From contig NC_086254.1 in assembly GCF_021018805.1 (NCBI RefSeq), positions 24,923,300 through 24,987,299 of the forward strand: a DNA stretch of 64,000 bases, in the 5' to 3' direction. A program made the translations under genes and the position numbers. Positions 35,101-48,200 of this stretch are shown piece by piece. The notes beneath the pieces are model-generated. The model was given only the letters and a program-made list of their open reading frames with translations, did not search any database and was not told where the DNA came from. Source of the DNA: Prinia subflava (lineage: Eukaryota; Chordata; Aves; Passeriformes; Cisticolidae). The stretch's first letter is position 1; each line of letters begins with the position of its first letter.

Positions 35101-36289
35101 ATCACTTAGGTCATTATAGTGCAGTGCTATGGATAAATGCATAAAACGTAATGGAAAAGCAAGATCCATCTGAGAAATAAGTAACCTTAAGAGTCAAATC
35201 GTGTTCAAGACAACCTAAGGGAAAACAAAACAAAAAAACTCCACGACTCCCCAAAGCTTTGTTAACTAAACACTTGTCCGTTAAGGAGTCCAAATATTTC
35301 ACAGCATTAGTCTTTGGATTAATGTTAAATCGATACGCACTAACGCAATAGGGCAATAGTTACCATGGTGAATAATTCTATATTTATTTTCAAGCAAGCC
35401 TTATTTCTAACAAAACCAGACATGGTTTCCACTTTCTGGTGACTAACCTTTCAATTTATTTTTTTAACTGCTTGGTACCAAAAACTCGGGTTTTCTCCCC
35501 AACAATTAGAACAGGATCTCTGCTGCCACAGAGGAGAACAATGCCACGGGGACATGGATGCTCAGCAGCTTTAGGTAAGGGTCCCACTTAGGAAGTTTTG
35601 TTCCCAACTAGGGGGGACAAAAAGTCAATGATTATTAGTTTGTAATGAAATTCCAACCCATTCTGTCTCATTTGGGGCCTCCTATAACCCCGTCTGACAT
35701 CACTGGAAAGACTCCACCCTACCTTTACATTTTATTGAGGCACTTGCAGGAAACCCATCACCCTCTGAATGCACAGCTCCCCACCTGGGCACACTGCATT
35801 TCCTTGTGCTAGAGAAACCAGGATGGCACGTGTGAAATAAAACAGCGCCCAGGGAAGAGTTCTAACTGCATAAACATAAATATAAATAATCCCTGACTTT
35901 TCTTAAGGGAAAAACAGGAATTTTGGAGAGGGGAATGGCGCCCTGGAAAGCAGAGAAAGGTGACCCTGAGCTGTGCCAGAGCCAAGTGAAGACTTCAGGC
36001 TCACCCGAGGAAGCTCTGAGTGATGCTGGGAGGCAGCTCGGAACCACTCTGTGGTGTTTTGGAAGCCGAGCAGCTGTGAACAGCCCGTGGATTGAACTGT
36101 CCTTGTTTGATGCCCATCTACACCCACCCAGTGCACTCGCTGCAAAAATACTACACACGCACACGCTCGTGTTTGTCAAAACACGTTTGCTGCGCTTTGC
36201 TGCTTTTGTTTCTTGCATGAAAGGTGAGCTCAGACAAACCCCGGCTGTGCTCGGCGTTTTTCTGCCTGGACACACACGGCAGGGCAGGC
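32131..36289. other. Upstream intergenic sequence
   Basis: No exon recognised between the CR1 copy and the upstream CpG island. Apart from a poly-T tract the sequence is unique. Confidence 0.5.
32660..32679. repeat. Poly-T tract
   Basis: A run of 20 T. It may be the remnant tail of a retro-inserted sequence on the minus strand, but no source or target-site duplication was recognised. Confidence 0.85.
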
Positions 36290-37060
36290 CCCGCTCGCTG
36301 CCCCGGCCCGACGCCGGCGGCAGCTCGGGACTCATCCCCGGAGCCCCTCCGCCCCTGCCACAGGGAAATTCTGCGAGGAGGAGGAGGAGGAAGAGGAGGA
36401 GGAGGCTCTGAAGATGCCTCTGCTTTAAATCGCCATTCAGCGGCAGCACAGGGCGAGCCCGAGCCCTCCTCCCGCCATCACCATCACTCGCGGGGTACCA
36501 CAAGGGTATCCCCACGAGTGCGCCCTCGGTCTCGCATGGAAAACGCGGCTGGACCGTGTCCACAGGACCGAACGCGCCTCGCCCGTCGGGGCGCGGCCCC
36601 TTTAAATCGCGCGGCGGCCGCGGGGCAGCCCCAGATGGCCCCGGTGTCACGGGCAGGCGTTGCCCCGCCCCCGCCGGGAAAGGCCGCGCGGGATCAGCCA
36701 ATCAGAAGTGACGGCGGCGGCCGCGGGGCGCGCTGCAGCCAATCAGCGCGGGGGGCGTGGCGCGGGGCCATGCGGGCGGCGGCGCCACGTGGGGCGGGGC
36801 CGTGACCGCGCCGTGACCCGGGGCCGTGACAAAGGCGCAGCGCGCGCCTTCCCGCGCCGCCGCCTTAAAGGGACCGCGCGGGCCCGGGGCCGCCGCGACC
36901 CCCGGCGCCGCGGGCTGTGTGCGCCTCGGGTGTGTCGCGACACCCGCGGCGCTGCCAGCGCCTCCTGCCCCGGTCATGAACCGGCTCGGCCGCACGGCGG
37001 GCAGGGACATGTGGCACCACCTCTGCGGGGTGGCGAGCGGTGACCGTGCCGTGCCCTGAG
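36290..37060. promoter_or_regulatory. Strong CpG island 5.3 kb upstream of PMEPA1
   Basis: The densest CpG stretch of the upstream half. It contains two CCAATCAG boxes (36698-36705, 36739-36746), an E-box CCACGTGG (36785-36792), a GC box GGGGCGGGGC (36791-36800) and three CCGTGAC copies (about 36800-36830). This is the layout of a real promoter. Downstream on the plus strand a 27-codon frame starts at 36976 (MNRLGRTAGRDMWHHL...), unrecognised. It may drive a noncoding RNA, a distal PMEPA1 first exon on the minus strand, or an unplaced gene. Confidence 0.6.
36375..36405. repeat. (GAG)n tract
   Basis: About ten GAG units with one AAG variant lie at the left edge of the upstream CpG island. Confidence 0.85.
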
Positions 37061-39184
37061 CTGGGCACAGCCGCCGTGCGCAGCCGGACGGACAGACAGC
37101 CAGGGCTAGGCCAGGCAGGACAGACCGACAGGCAGGCGGGGCTGGGCCATGCAGTCCCCTATTCCCTGTGCAGGCCCGTGCCCTCACACTGCGCTTTCCT
37201 GTAGGCTTCACTCATTTCACACCCTCCCGGTGCCTCTCCGTGGCATCCCCGGTGGGGCAGCCCCGAGGCGGGAGGCGCTGCTGGGGATGGACGGGCAGGA
37301 CGGGCGCTCCGAGCCCCTCTGCCCGCACAGGGCACGGCCGGCACCGGCACCGCCGCCTCGTAAAGCTGCCACAGGGGAGGCTTCGACACCAGCGAGACAG
37401 CAGAGCAAACAAACGGCAGAGCTGGGAAAGAGGGAGGGTCCTGGAACACAAATGCTCCCATAAATGTCTTTTCCGTAAGTCTATTTACTCAGCTGCTGAA
37501 ATGATTTCAACTGAGTGATCAGTCTTACGTGCTAAAACCAAGCCATCCGTTCTCTGATGGTCCAAAATCCTACATCTGGTACTTTATCTGCAGTCTGTTC
37601 CCCCCTTTTCTTTCAAAGAGAGTGTTTCTGCAGTATTTGATCCCCAGATGCACTGTATCATCACAGTTTGGGCTCAGAGGTGAATTACAGATATTAAAAG
37701 TGGTTGTTTCAGTCCCACTTGGCTGCAGAGAGCTGAATCCTCCCTCACAAAGAGACAAAATTGATAATTTGAGAGCCTCCTTTTCAAAGAGAATGAAAAG
37801 AAAGTGTTTTAACTTCTGATGAGAACATCCTTAAGATGTACATTTGACCTCCTGTACTGCCTTGGAGTGTTGTAGCCCCAAACCTGACATGCTGTTCCTG
37901 GGCATGAGGCTCTCTGGGGGTCCGCTGGTTCCTAAAATATAATCCAGGAAAAACAGAGGCCTTGAAGACATTTTGTGAGGGCAGATCATCATCAGCAGCC
38001 TCAGTAATTCCCTGAGCTTAAATCAATCTGTGCACTGTATATTGTACATCCAGGTGATGCACAATAAAATAACTGAACACAGGATGTAGATAAAACATCA
38101 CACCCCATCCATTACCAATAATCTCTGGTTTTACTGGAACGTTTTAAAAAGCCAAATTTTTTGCACTTCTTCCTCAAATCACGCGGAGTCTTGCCTGAGC
38201 CTGGTACTGTTTGGCACAAAGAGAACTTACAGGCACATCTAATTAAATTGTATGAATCAGGGATATTGAATTGTTGAAGGGGTTTTTTTTCTTGTTGTTA
38301 TTGCAGTTTTGGATTTCTAATGATTCCGATAATCAACGAAATTATAAATTCTAAGGTTTAAGAGAAAACACAAAAAAGACACCGTCTTGGTACTCCAGGG
38401 AGCATGTGTGAATCTGATTTTCCAAATGAAAAGAGTTATAACATCAGTTAAAACCTAAAGGCTTCACTTTCTCAAATCTTTTATGCTAGATTTTATACAG
38501 CTAATACATCGCCAATGTTTCCAAGGAAACCAATATGCCCTGTTCTTTCTGAAACAAATCTCACTATTAAAACAATTAAAAACTTAATCTGCGTTCTCCT
38601 CCCTCCCTCTCCCTCTCTGCTTTTAGTATTATCGCATGCATTTTAATTAAAAACATGATTGCAATAAATTTTTTACACATACGTAGGCAACAGCCTAAAT
38701 TACCTAAAGGAACCTTGGCTCCAGAGTGTAATAATCGGGAACGAAATATATCACAACAATTGAGCAAAGCCCAATTAACAGGAGCCCTGATGAATCAATT
38801 ACAGCCCCTGCTCATCTCCGAAGGGCAGAGGCTGTAGTTCATGGTTTAAAACTCAGCCTGGCTGTGGGAAATGCGGGTTCAGGTGTTGGATGTGGCTGCA
38901 CAAATCCCTGAGTCTCATCCAGGGGACAGCCCTGGCTGGAGGAAGCTCTGGCCAGCCGGAGAGGGAGGGCAGCTCCCACAGGGCGCCACAGGGAAGGAAT
39001 GATCTGAGTTTTTCTGCGGGTGACCGAGCTCTGGGGTTTGAGGTGACGGCGGCTGCAGGATGCACCCATTTTCCATTCTGCTTCCACAGCCTGCACCTCG
39101 TGTAGGCACCAGCACTGAGCTGGGGAGTGCCAGGGCATGGAGCTGCCTGGACACGGCTCAGAGGGGTCTCCTGCCTCCTGCTCA
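37061..39184. other. Upstream intergenic sequence
   Basis: GC content falls from the CpG island to AT-rich sequence at 37500-38770. No coding potential recognised. Confidence 0.5.
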
Positions 39185-39310
39185 GTGTAAGAGATGTGTA
39201 CACGTGGTGCTTACAGACAGGGCTCAGCTCTTGGTGGCCTTGGCAGCACTGGGGGAGTGGCTGGACTCAATGAGGACTTTTCCAACATGAACCATTCTGT
39301 GATTCTGTGA
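39185..39310 (+). mobile_element. CR1 LINE 3' end (plus orientation)
   Basis: The sequence follows the CR1 3' terminus: a GTGGTGCTT...CAG...GGGCTCAG stretch, then a TTGGCAGCACTGGGGGAG-like part, then GGCTGGACTCAATGAGGAC, TTTTCCAACATGAACC, and finally two ATTCTGTGA units ending at 39310. CR1 elements end in such 8-9 bp repeats instead of poly-A. It is 5'-truncated, as usual. The left limit is approximate and may extend to about 39130. Confidence 0.9.
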
Positions 39311-42300
39311 AATGAATCGAGTGAGAGCCCCCAACACCTCCACCTGCACCCACTCACTGCAATGGAAGAGTGCCTGGAGAAAGAGGGGGCTTGAAAATCC
39401 AACACTGAGAGCACGCTTTGAAAATCTGACAGGGATTTAGAGCAGCTGTCAGAGCACCTCCCTCCCAAGTTGGGTGGCTTGGCATGGATGGGTCGATTGG
39501 AACCCCTTCTTTTGAGGGAGTTGTGTGTTCTGCCAGGTTTCTTTGTGTGAGATTTGGGGCGTGCAGGCCTGAGCTGACAGCCCCGGTCAGTGCAGGAGCA
39601 CAGCCCAGTCCCAGGGATGGCAGCTCTTGGCTAAGCTCTGCTGCACTGCCCGAAGCCTCTCCTGGTTTGTTTGTATTCGCTCCGAGAGCACCACTGCTGT
39701 CCCCAGGAGTTGGAAAACAAACAGAACCCCCGGTGCCAGCGCCAAGGAGCTTAAAGCCGGGCTCTGTGTCCCGAGTGCTTCACTGGTTTCATCTGAAGAG
39801 GCATTAGGATCCAGGCTTTGGGGTCTGTGTGCCGAGGAGAGGGAGCTGCAGGTCAAGAGGCTCCTGAAGAGAGGAAGCGGGCTCCGAGCAGGAGCAGTGA
39901 ATGGCCCCGGGAAGGGAAGGCAGCAAACACAGCCCCGCTCTTTGTTTGCCCCGCATTGTGTTCGGCCCCGGCCCCTCTGTTCCCCTTGTGTGCGCCACTT
40001 CCACTCCCGTGACGAGAGCCCGAGCACGCAGGAAGGGAGCAGTCGGCACAGGAATGCTTCATGTGGATCCAAGAGCTAAATCTGGCCCTGCCTTGTGTGC
40101 TCCCCCCGGCTCCCCAGGGAGCAGAAGGGAAATGCAGCCAGAGCCGCTTCCTCCACCATTGTCTGAGCACTGGGACATCCTTCTGCCAAGGGCAGGCAGT
40201 GGGGACGGGGTGTCTGAGAAGCTTCCAGTTTGCCTCACGCCTCTGCACAGGGCTGGACAGGGAAACTGGAGTGGGGCCCAGGCTCTGTCCTCCCTCCCTG
40301 GGATTCCCTCAGGCTTTGGGTTGCCCAGAAGATTTAGGGAAATGAATCCTGCTCACTCCTTCACACACATCTTTTAGGGTACTGCGTGTTGCTGTGTGCT
40401 CTTTGCAAATGCAGTTTCCTGTGAAAAAAAATCCCAGCCTTGCTAACATCCCACATGTAATGTGATACATTCCCATTCATACACACTTCCCACCACTCCG
40501 ACACGCTGCACTGTACAACCAGAGAGACAGAGAGTGTACGGCACGTCTGCACTCACAAATACCAAATTCTGCTGGCATGCAGGGGGTGACTTGGGGTTAT
40601 TTGGGTGTGTTCCCCCCCACCCCCCACCCCGTCCTTTTCCAGAAGAGTTTGGATAATTACTTTCCACCATCTGCCCTGCCAGAGCTAGGAAATATTTGGA
40701 ATACGTTCCATTCTCCTAATGAACACGCAGCAGCAGGGGTGCTGCAAATGAGAGAGACAAAATCTTTCTAATGAACAACAAATGAACTAGAAATCACATC
40801 TACATAGCTTCAGCTTTTGTTGCCTATAGCTTTAGAGTGATTCATGGAGACAAAAATCAATGAATGTGCCGTAGACCCAGGTCTAGCACGCCGTGTAGAA
40901 GTCTTGTCGTGACCCAAGCCATATTTGTTTTGGATACAAATACAGACTCTCACTAGCTTCCTTTTCCTTTAATTGACAAAAAAGTAGGGGAAGAATTTAA
41001 GTATGGTTCCTACAACTCTTGTTAACGCTCTTCAGAACGTGTTGAATTTATGGGATACCATCAAACACATATTAGTATTCATAACACAAATCACTTTGCT
41101 TCCAACTGGTGTATAGAGCTGTATCATGCTCTTTTGTTAAAAAAATAATGTGCTCCAACTGAAGAAATTAGTGGTTCTTTCTCAGAGGAGAAGGGGCAAA
41201 AAGCTCTGCTTGATCCACATTCTTCAGAGACTGGGGGTGGATGTTGCTGAGCATGGACAGGAGTGAATTTCCAGATCCACCACAGCAGAAATTAAGGGCT
41301 TTTCTCAAGTATGTGCCATTATGAATATGCAATTAGCTGTTCTTCCTTTAAGAGTTTTGCCTGCTGCCAACCAGCCAGACATAAGCAAGTTTCCACCCAA
41401 GGCTTTTGGTGTCAGAAACTTGGACATATCAAGGGGAAACCTCAGTTCAAGGCTCGGATGCTGCACAGGACAGCGTGACCCATCCCAGCTGTCCTGAGCA
41501 CAGGAGAAGTGTGAGGAATAAGGCATTCCTAGAGCTGCAACTGATCCCATCCTTAATAGCAAAGCCTCTGATCAGATACTGGGACTTTTCTCCAAGCCTC
41601 CTCAGAGGCGGATTTATTTTCTTACACCAGACCACAAGCTGTAGCCCAGAATACTCAAGGAGTGACAACTGCCAGCAGAGAACTCAGTCAGCTCCAGAGC
41701 TGAGGCATCTCTCAGCTCCTCCCTTACAGGAAAAGCCATGGGAGCACAGGGAATGCCTCCAGCCTGCACTGAAACTCATCCCAGTGGCCGTGGCAGGGCA
41801 AAAGAAGCATTGCCAAGCCAGCAGATGTGAGTGCTGGAACAGCTTTGTGAAAGTGTGGGCAGAGCTGCACAGAGCAACCCCGTCCCAGGGGATAAAACAC
41901 TGGCCAGGTAGGAGGACAGCAATGCCTGCTCCTCTCTGCAGGTTCTGCGTCCTTCCTGGGCCGCAGGAAGGTCGGGATAGGCGGCCTTGCCCTGGATTCC
42001 CTCCCTGCCCCTGATGTGCTCACCTGGTTGTGTGCTGAGGTGCTGATTTTTTGGTGTGCGCCCTCATTTTCTGGGAGCCTGACTGTGCAGTTCCTTCAAG
42101 CATTTAATCTGCAAGAAAGTCAGCAGTTTCCCCAACAAGACCTTACATGACCAGGCCTCTTTATTTAATACCATCTTCCACACCTCTTCACCTTCCTTGT
42201 CTCCCATTCCTTGCAGTTTCACCCTCTGAAAGAGCACCTGGATTCACCACCTCAGACTCATTAAATGGCCACTTGCTTTCCCCATGTTCCTGGTTTCTTA

Positions 42301-45190
42301 CATTAAAGTATGTATTAAAAGGAAGAAAAAAAAAATTAGGAAAAAGAGAGAAACAGAACGTTCCTACAAAAAAGCAATTTCTTGGCTGGCCATTTTTTTT
42401 TTAACTCCCCTCAATATGGCAGGAGATATTTATGTCTGAACAAATCCTTCTCCCTCCCAATCAATCCAGCTTCCCTTGCTTCTGCCGTGCAGTCACACTG
42501 TTTGTATCAGCCTGTTACTGTGAAAATTAATGTGACAACACAAAACGCAACATAATGACTAAAGGTGTGTGAAATAGTCCTGGAGAAATAAGAAGTGACT
42601 TCAAATGCAAGGTATTTCCTCCTTCCCCTTTCTCCCATCCTACAAGCTTCTGCAGTTCTGAAAATGGGACAGTTTTCAAAGAGACTATATTTGCAGAGCA
42701 AAGATGGATGCTATTTTTGTTGCAAATTAGCAGATTTTTTAGCAGATCCAACCTCATTTGCAAGTGAAAGTGACTCTACTTACCATGCAGATATAGGTCT
42801 TATGTTGGAAACTCATGGAAATTCATGTTTTGAACATACTTAGAGAAGAAAAATATAGACCCTGCCTGTATTTCTGGCTGTGACTTGCTCCAGTGAAGCA
42901 ACACCAGTGGGGCAGCACATCTTGGCTGAACTACTACATTCTGTGAGCAAGTGGGAATGAACCTCAAACAGTTTTTAGCTGTGCTCTGTGAACTTCTGGG
43001 GGCTGGGGACTTCGAGGAGCCCACAGAGAAATGAGGAAAGGTATTCAGTTGTTAGAGAGAGAAATTTGCTATCCAGGGATCCACAATTCCCTTGGAAAGT
43101 TTTGAATAGCCTGCATATATATATATATATACATATATATATATGCCCATCTGGGGTTGTCCATGGTCTGCACTGATGTGGAAAACTACAATTACAATGT
43201 AGTAAACAGTAATAGGAAAAAACAATCAGTTATTAGTCCTGCAAAAAATGCCCTTTCAGAATGCCAAAACTTTTCATGAAATTGGAAAAAAAATCTGGTG
43301 AATCATTTAAGCCAAGAAAAACAGTCGAAAAAATAGGGAAATAAAGCACTGTATTTAAGTGCACTGAATCCAAAAATTTTCAGTGGGTTTTGATTCTAAA
43401 TGGGATTTTTTCAATTAGAAGTCAACCTACAACTTGAGAAAGGTAAGGAAAAGCTAAAACAACTCCCAAATAAACCAGGAGGAAAAGTCATTACATCCCA
43501 AGTGAGGCCAGTTGTGTCAGGTCCAAATCCACCTCACAAAAATTACCAAGAAAAAAATTGGGGGAGTGAGAGAAAGAACTGTGCACACCTTTAAAACCCT
43601 CATACAACATCGGGGCTGAATTCCCAGAAGTGCCAGTTTGGATTTGGTTACATCCCCACCATGAAAACGAATTAAGATTAAAAAAAAAGTTATAAAAATC
43701 TTCATTTTAATATGGGCATTGCAAGAAGAAAGCGAAAAATAGAACAGCAGGCAGGAAAAGCAGAGAGCTCCTATTTCAAGAAGTGATTTGAAGAGAAAAA
43801 TTCCTACCTGCCAGATTTGCACATGCATTCCTTCAAGCCCGAGCTATGCAGCAGGTGTGAACCTGTTTGTACCTGACAGCAGCGCGGGGGGAACCAGAGG
43901 TGCAGCTATTCAGGGATGGAACAAATCCTTCTGGCAGATGCCAGTTTTGCAGTGCTCTGCTGTACATGGAAAAGCAGAAGGTGAGTGTCAGCCCTGCTGT
44001 TGTGCTGCAGCCTGATGGGCTCAGCTCTTTTCTCCTCACATCCCTGTGTATTTTTGGGGGATACAGCTCCTTTGTCCGTCGTGTCCATTAAAACAGACAC
44101 ACATCACATTCCTGAGCGCTGTCAATGTGGACTTCAGTGAGGTTATTTTCACAAATGAGTTCAAAGTCAGAGGTAAAACATGTTAAAAAACACCTAAATT
44201 CATCTTACAAAAAGACACAAATATCTGAAGCTGAAGTTGTACAAAAGGAAACAAAGAAAAAAGTCCCAGGGGCAGCATCCCCAAGCTCCTCTGTGAATAC
44301 ACATTTCACATCAGGTATTTTAATGCTCCATACACCTGTCCCAGACACCAACTCATTCTCCTTGGATTGAGGACACCCTTGGACTGGGATCGTGCTGGTT
44401 GCACTTTTACCAAGACAGGCTGCGGTACTACAGCAGAAATTACATTTTGAGAACTGAAAAACACATTTCACAGTCCTTACAGTCCTTATTTTCCTCAAGA
44501 TAGGTACAGGGGATATATTTCCTTATTCCTGACAGAAAGATCAGAGTATTCTTTTGTCAGCACAAGGCAGCTGATCATTTGTAGCAGGCATGAATTATTG
44601 CAATGTCTCCATCCAAACAAGTGAACATCTGTATCCCATTTTCACTGGCACCACGAGATACCTGGCGCAGCCCCAAAAGGGAATGTTTAGCTACAAGGGT
44701 TTAAAATATGCATTAATTTGCTGTTGTGTTATCTTCTGGTATTCTCAGCTTTTGAAAAAAAACCAAAAAACTTTATCAGTGGAGTCCTCCCACTGTCTAC
44801 TTGCCTTGCTCTAGCCCAGAATGAAATGAAGTAAGTGAAACAGCTCTGAAAGGCTCATTTGTTTTCCCTCCTGAGGAGCAATGCTCATGGAAGCCAGGTG
44901 GAGCAGGACTCTGGGGAGGATGGGACATTTCATGTCCCTCCCTCTGCTGCTGCTTCTCTGCAGAGAGGGACTGTTAGTTTATTCAACCCTCCCAAGGACA
45001 GCATCACCGGGAGAGAGATTTTCAACAATCCAAGGGTGGGGGGTCTATGCAAAGGAAGTCTGGAAGCTCTTTACGTCCAGTGTTGCATCCTTGGCTTTAG
45101 AAAATCTGTTTTTGTTGAAAGCAAGGTGTGTTTTCCCAGCAGATCATTATCTCCAGCACCAACCGACTGCAGGGTTGGAAACTGCAGGGC
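39311..45190. other. Intergenic, with an AT-rich candidate regulatory stretch
   Basis: No gene recognised. At about 40760-41150 a non-repetitive AT-rich stretch has many TAAT and ATCAAT cores and little CpG, as in conserved noncoding elements. The GC-richer part at 39800-40350 shows open frames without family similarity. Confidence 0.4.
43114..43144. repeat. (TA)n microsatellite
   Basis: About 15 AT units interrupted once by AC; likely polymorphic. Confidence 0.9.
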
Positions 45191-45224
45191 AGGAAAGCTC
45201 CTTTTCAAGGAAAGCTCCTTTTCA
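45191..45224. repeat. 17-bp perfect tandem duplication
   Basis: AGGAAAGCTCCTTTTCA occurs twice head to tail, directly before the inverted repeat at 45224-45247. Confidence 0.9.
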
Positions 45225-45247
45225 AAGCTCAGGAAAGCCTGAGCTTT
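45224..45247. repeat. Perfect inverted repeat, 10-bp arms, 4-nt loop
   Basis: AAAGCTCAGG and CCTGAGCTTT flank AAAG. The transcript of either strand could form a short stable hairpin. It is too short for a microRNA precursor and no T-run follows, so it is recorded as structure only. Confidence 0.85.
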
Positions 45248-48200
45248 CAGCTCAGCCTTGACCTTATATCCAGAATCTGCCTGGGCTGAAAAAACCTTCT
45301 GCTAATTAAATTATGTTTTTCTTAGTTGCTTAAATTTACCTGGTCCCTCCTCTCTGCAATCCCACCTCAGACAGAAGCTCTGGGGTGATCCCCATTCCAC
45401 CATGACTGGCACTGGAGGAAGTGGAGTGGGGATCACCCCGCAGTGTCCTCAGCTGCTGGCTCCAGTCTATCCAGCTCAGAAACCATCCTTCACCCTCCAC
45501 CCTACCCCAGGCTTCAAAAAAATCACAGATACCTCCTTTAAATCCTTTCTTAGCACTCCCAATTTCTAATGATTTTGGTTTAAAAGGGAAATACACAGCC
45601 TCAGCACCAGTGTGTGCTGTGATTTCCACACGTGCAATATTCCTCACATTTTACCTCATATTCTTTGGCTGTTTACACCCACTTGTAGCTTCCCATTGGG
45701 GCTATGGGGAAGGGAATGCCCATTTTCCCTGCGTTTGTACAAGCACTGAACAGCAGGGCTTTACTCCAAGCTGCTGGAGCTCTTAGATGGTTACCACCAG
45801 TTGTACTACTACTACTGCTTTGGTCAGTCCTGATTGCTGCACTTCTGACTGCCTTTCTACAGCCACCAAGAGCTCAGTCACCACCCCACTCACTAGAGGG
45901 ACTCACGAAATCAAAGCCACTGTCACCTCAGTCCTCAGTGACAGTTTCATTAACACCTTCCCATGTGTGACTGCATCTCCATTTTAACTCCCTGGGACAG
46001 GTGACTTAGGCAGACGGGGACATTTGCCCTGGTAGATTAAAAATGTTCTGGGTCACTTCTCTAATGTTTTGCTGCACATGGAAGTCACTCAATCCTTCAG
46101 CTACTCTGAGAGTGACAAAATGTGCCTGGCACAGGCTGCAGTGCAGGGGGAGCAGGGTCCCTGCTGAGGCAGCTGTTCCTGCACATTCCTGCTGGGCACC
46201 CCCTGTGCTGGCCACACAGGAGGAGTCTGCAGAAAACTCCTCCAAATGAAGATGAGAAAAGTCTTGGAGTAACAACTTGGCCTTTCTCCACAGCCGGGAA
46301 ACTGAGGCAAGATGATTGTGTCTAAGCCACGGATGGCCAGAGGGTTTTGGGCAAAGCTGAGCACTGAGTTTTGATCCGAGCTATTCAGACCACACATCAT
46401 GTCTAATGACTGAAATGATGGCATTAATACTCTGCTTCAAACTCTCCTTGGCTCTGGAATAAGAGACAATTAAAATGGTGGGAAAATTCCTGTTATTAAA
46501 TGTCCACAGGGAAGCTGAACTGACAAATAAGAAACAAATTCACAAATAGCAGTAAACAGCATGTTGAGCTATAGAAATAGAGAGGAAAGAAGTAAACAAG
46601 GCCATGTCTCCATAGAAAAACAAAGTTACAGCAGTACAGCTAGAAATGCCTGGGAAACTTCTCATCCTCTATAACTTCTCATCTTTTGGGCCATGGCTTC
46701 AGAAATTAGGTAGCCTGCAAATAGTCTTGCTTTTAAGTGCCTTCACTCAGGAGGATATTTAAAAAAACAAAAACAACCGTATCAATTTAGAGTCAGCCCT
46801 CACCTAATACTGAGTATTTTCATGGACAAAGTGGAAGCCTTACCACAGCCCCTGTGCGAATAAACTCTGCATTTTTTTGGAGGATTCTCCTTGCAAGATC
46901 CGTCTCCAGTGCTGCTCCCCGGGTGTTTACTGGTTGTTAACTGTGCTCCCTCGCAGCCTCCAGTCTCGGAGAGCATCAAAGGGGAAGGAATGCCACTTGC
47001 CTAAACGTGATAGACGATTGCTGCAGGCAGGAGTAACTTGTGCTGTCAGTGTTCAATTAGCACCAAGTTAAACTAAATGTCTTGTGAATATTTCATAACG
47101 ATCTGCCAGCATCGTATCTGAACTCTCTGGCTTTTACCAAGCCATTTCCCTTCCAAAGTGACATGATGTGGAATTAAAGAGGAATGATGAGCCAATCTCG
47201 CTTGTTTGAGTATCTGCTCAAGAATTACGCTGTATAACTAAAAAGTAGTAATAATTTTAAAAAAAGCACAAAATACCCCAGCAACAACTGTCACCTAAAA
47301 TTATCCTTTGATAATAAACTGTCTTTGAACAAAGTGAGAGTTTACACACAGTTCTTTTTCTGACTGTAAATTTATTGCAGCTTTCCCATTCACTTTGCGA
47401 GTCGCAGGAGCTGATGTAAGCTTTTATATTCCCCATTTGTTTTTCACACAAAGCCGAGGAGTTAAATGGGTTGGAATAGACCTTAAAAGCCGGGGCTAAC
47501 TTTAACTTGAACTGCTGAATCTGTGTTAGGTGAGCTGCAGGAGCCAGCCTGGGCTGCGCTGCGTGCGAGAGCTCCGAGCGGAGCTCGCCGCGGGATCTGG
47601 GGCAGAAAAAAACCCCAAATGCACAAATGCAAATGACTCGGTGCTGCAAACCAGCCGCTATGCAGACACGCAAATCCCAGGCTGCAAAGGAGCTGTGGGA
47701 TCTGCCTCGCCTGCCTGGGGGTCCTGGCTCTGCCCCCGGGGAGCTGACTCAGCCTCACAGCAGGGATTGGAGTGTCCGCAGAGCCCTGGCACAGCAGGAA
47801 GAGCTCCAGAGGCAGCAAAATCTCGGGGGTCACTGTGCTGATGGCTCACAGCCCCCCCTGAAGGGCAGAGGACTTCTCCAGAGAGGGAAAGGTACCACAG
47901 GGCACCGAGAGTCTTTCCAGCTGAGGCTGCCAACAAGGAGATCAGTTGGTTCCAACACTAATGGAGCAAAGCCACCAATTCTCATCACCTCATCCATCAC
48001 AGCCCAGATGATGAACGATGCTGGGTCTGCACCAGCCTGGGCTGATGATGCTCTGCAAAACAAAGCCAAACTGTCCAGCTCTGCTCGCTGAGGGGACGGT
48101 CCCCTCAACCGAGGAAGGACAGGCTGAACTAGAAACTTCTGCTGGCCTGGCTACACAGGCTGGGGTGGATGTTCCAGGCAGCTCCTAGGCACGAGCAGAA

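Noticed and set aside
36224..37211. Several 120-190 codon ORFs on both strands
   Set aside because: Typical open frames of a CpG island; Arg/Ala/Pro-rich in every frame.
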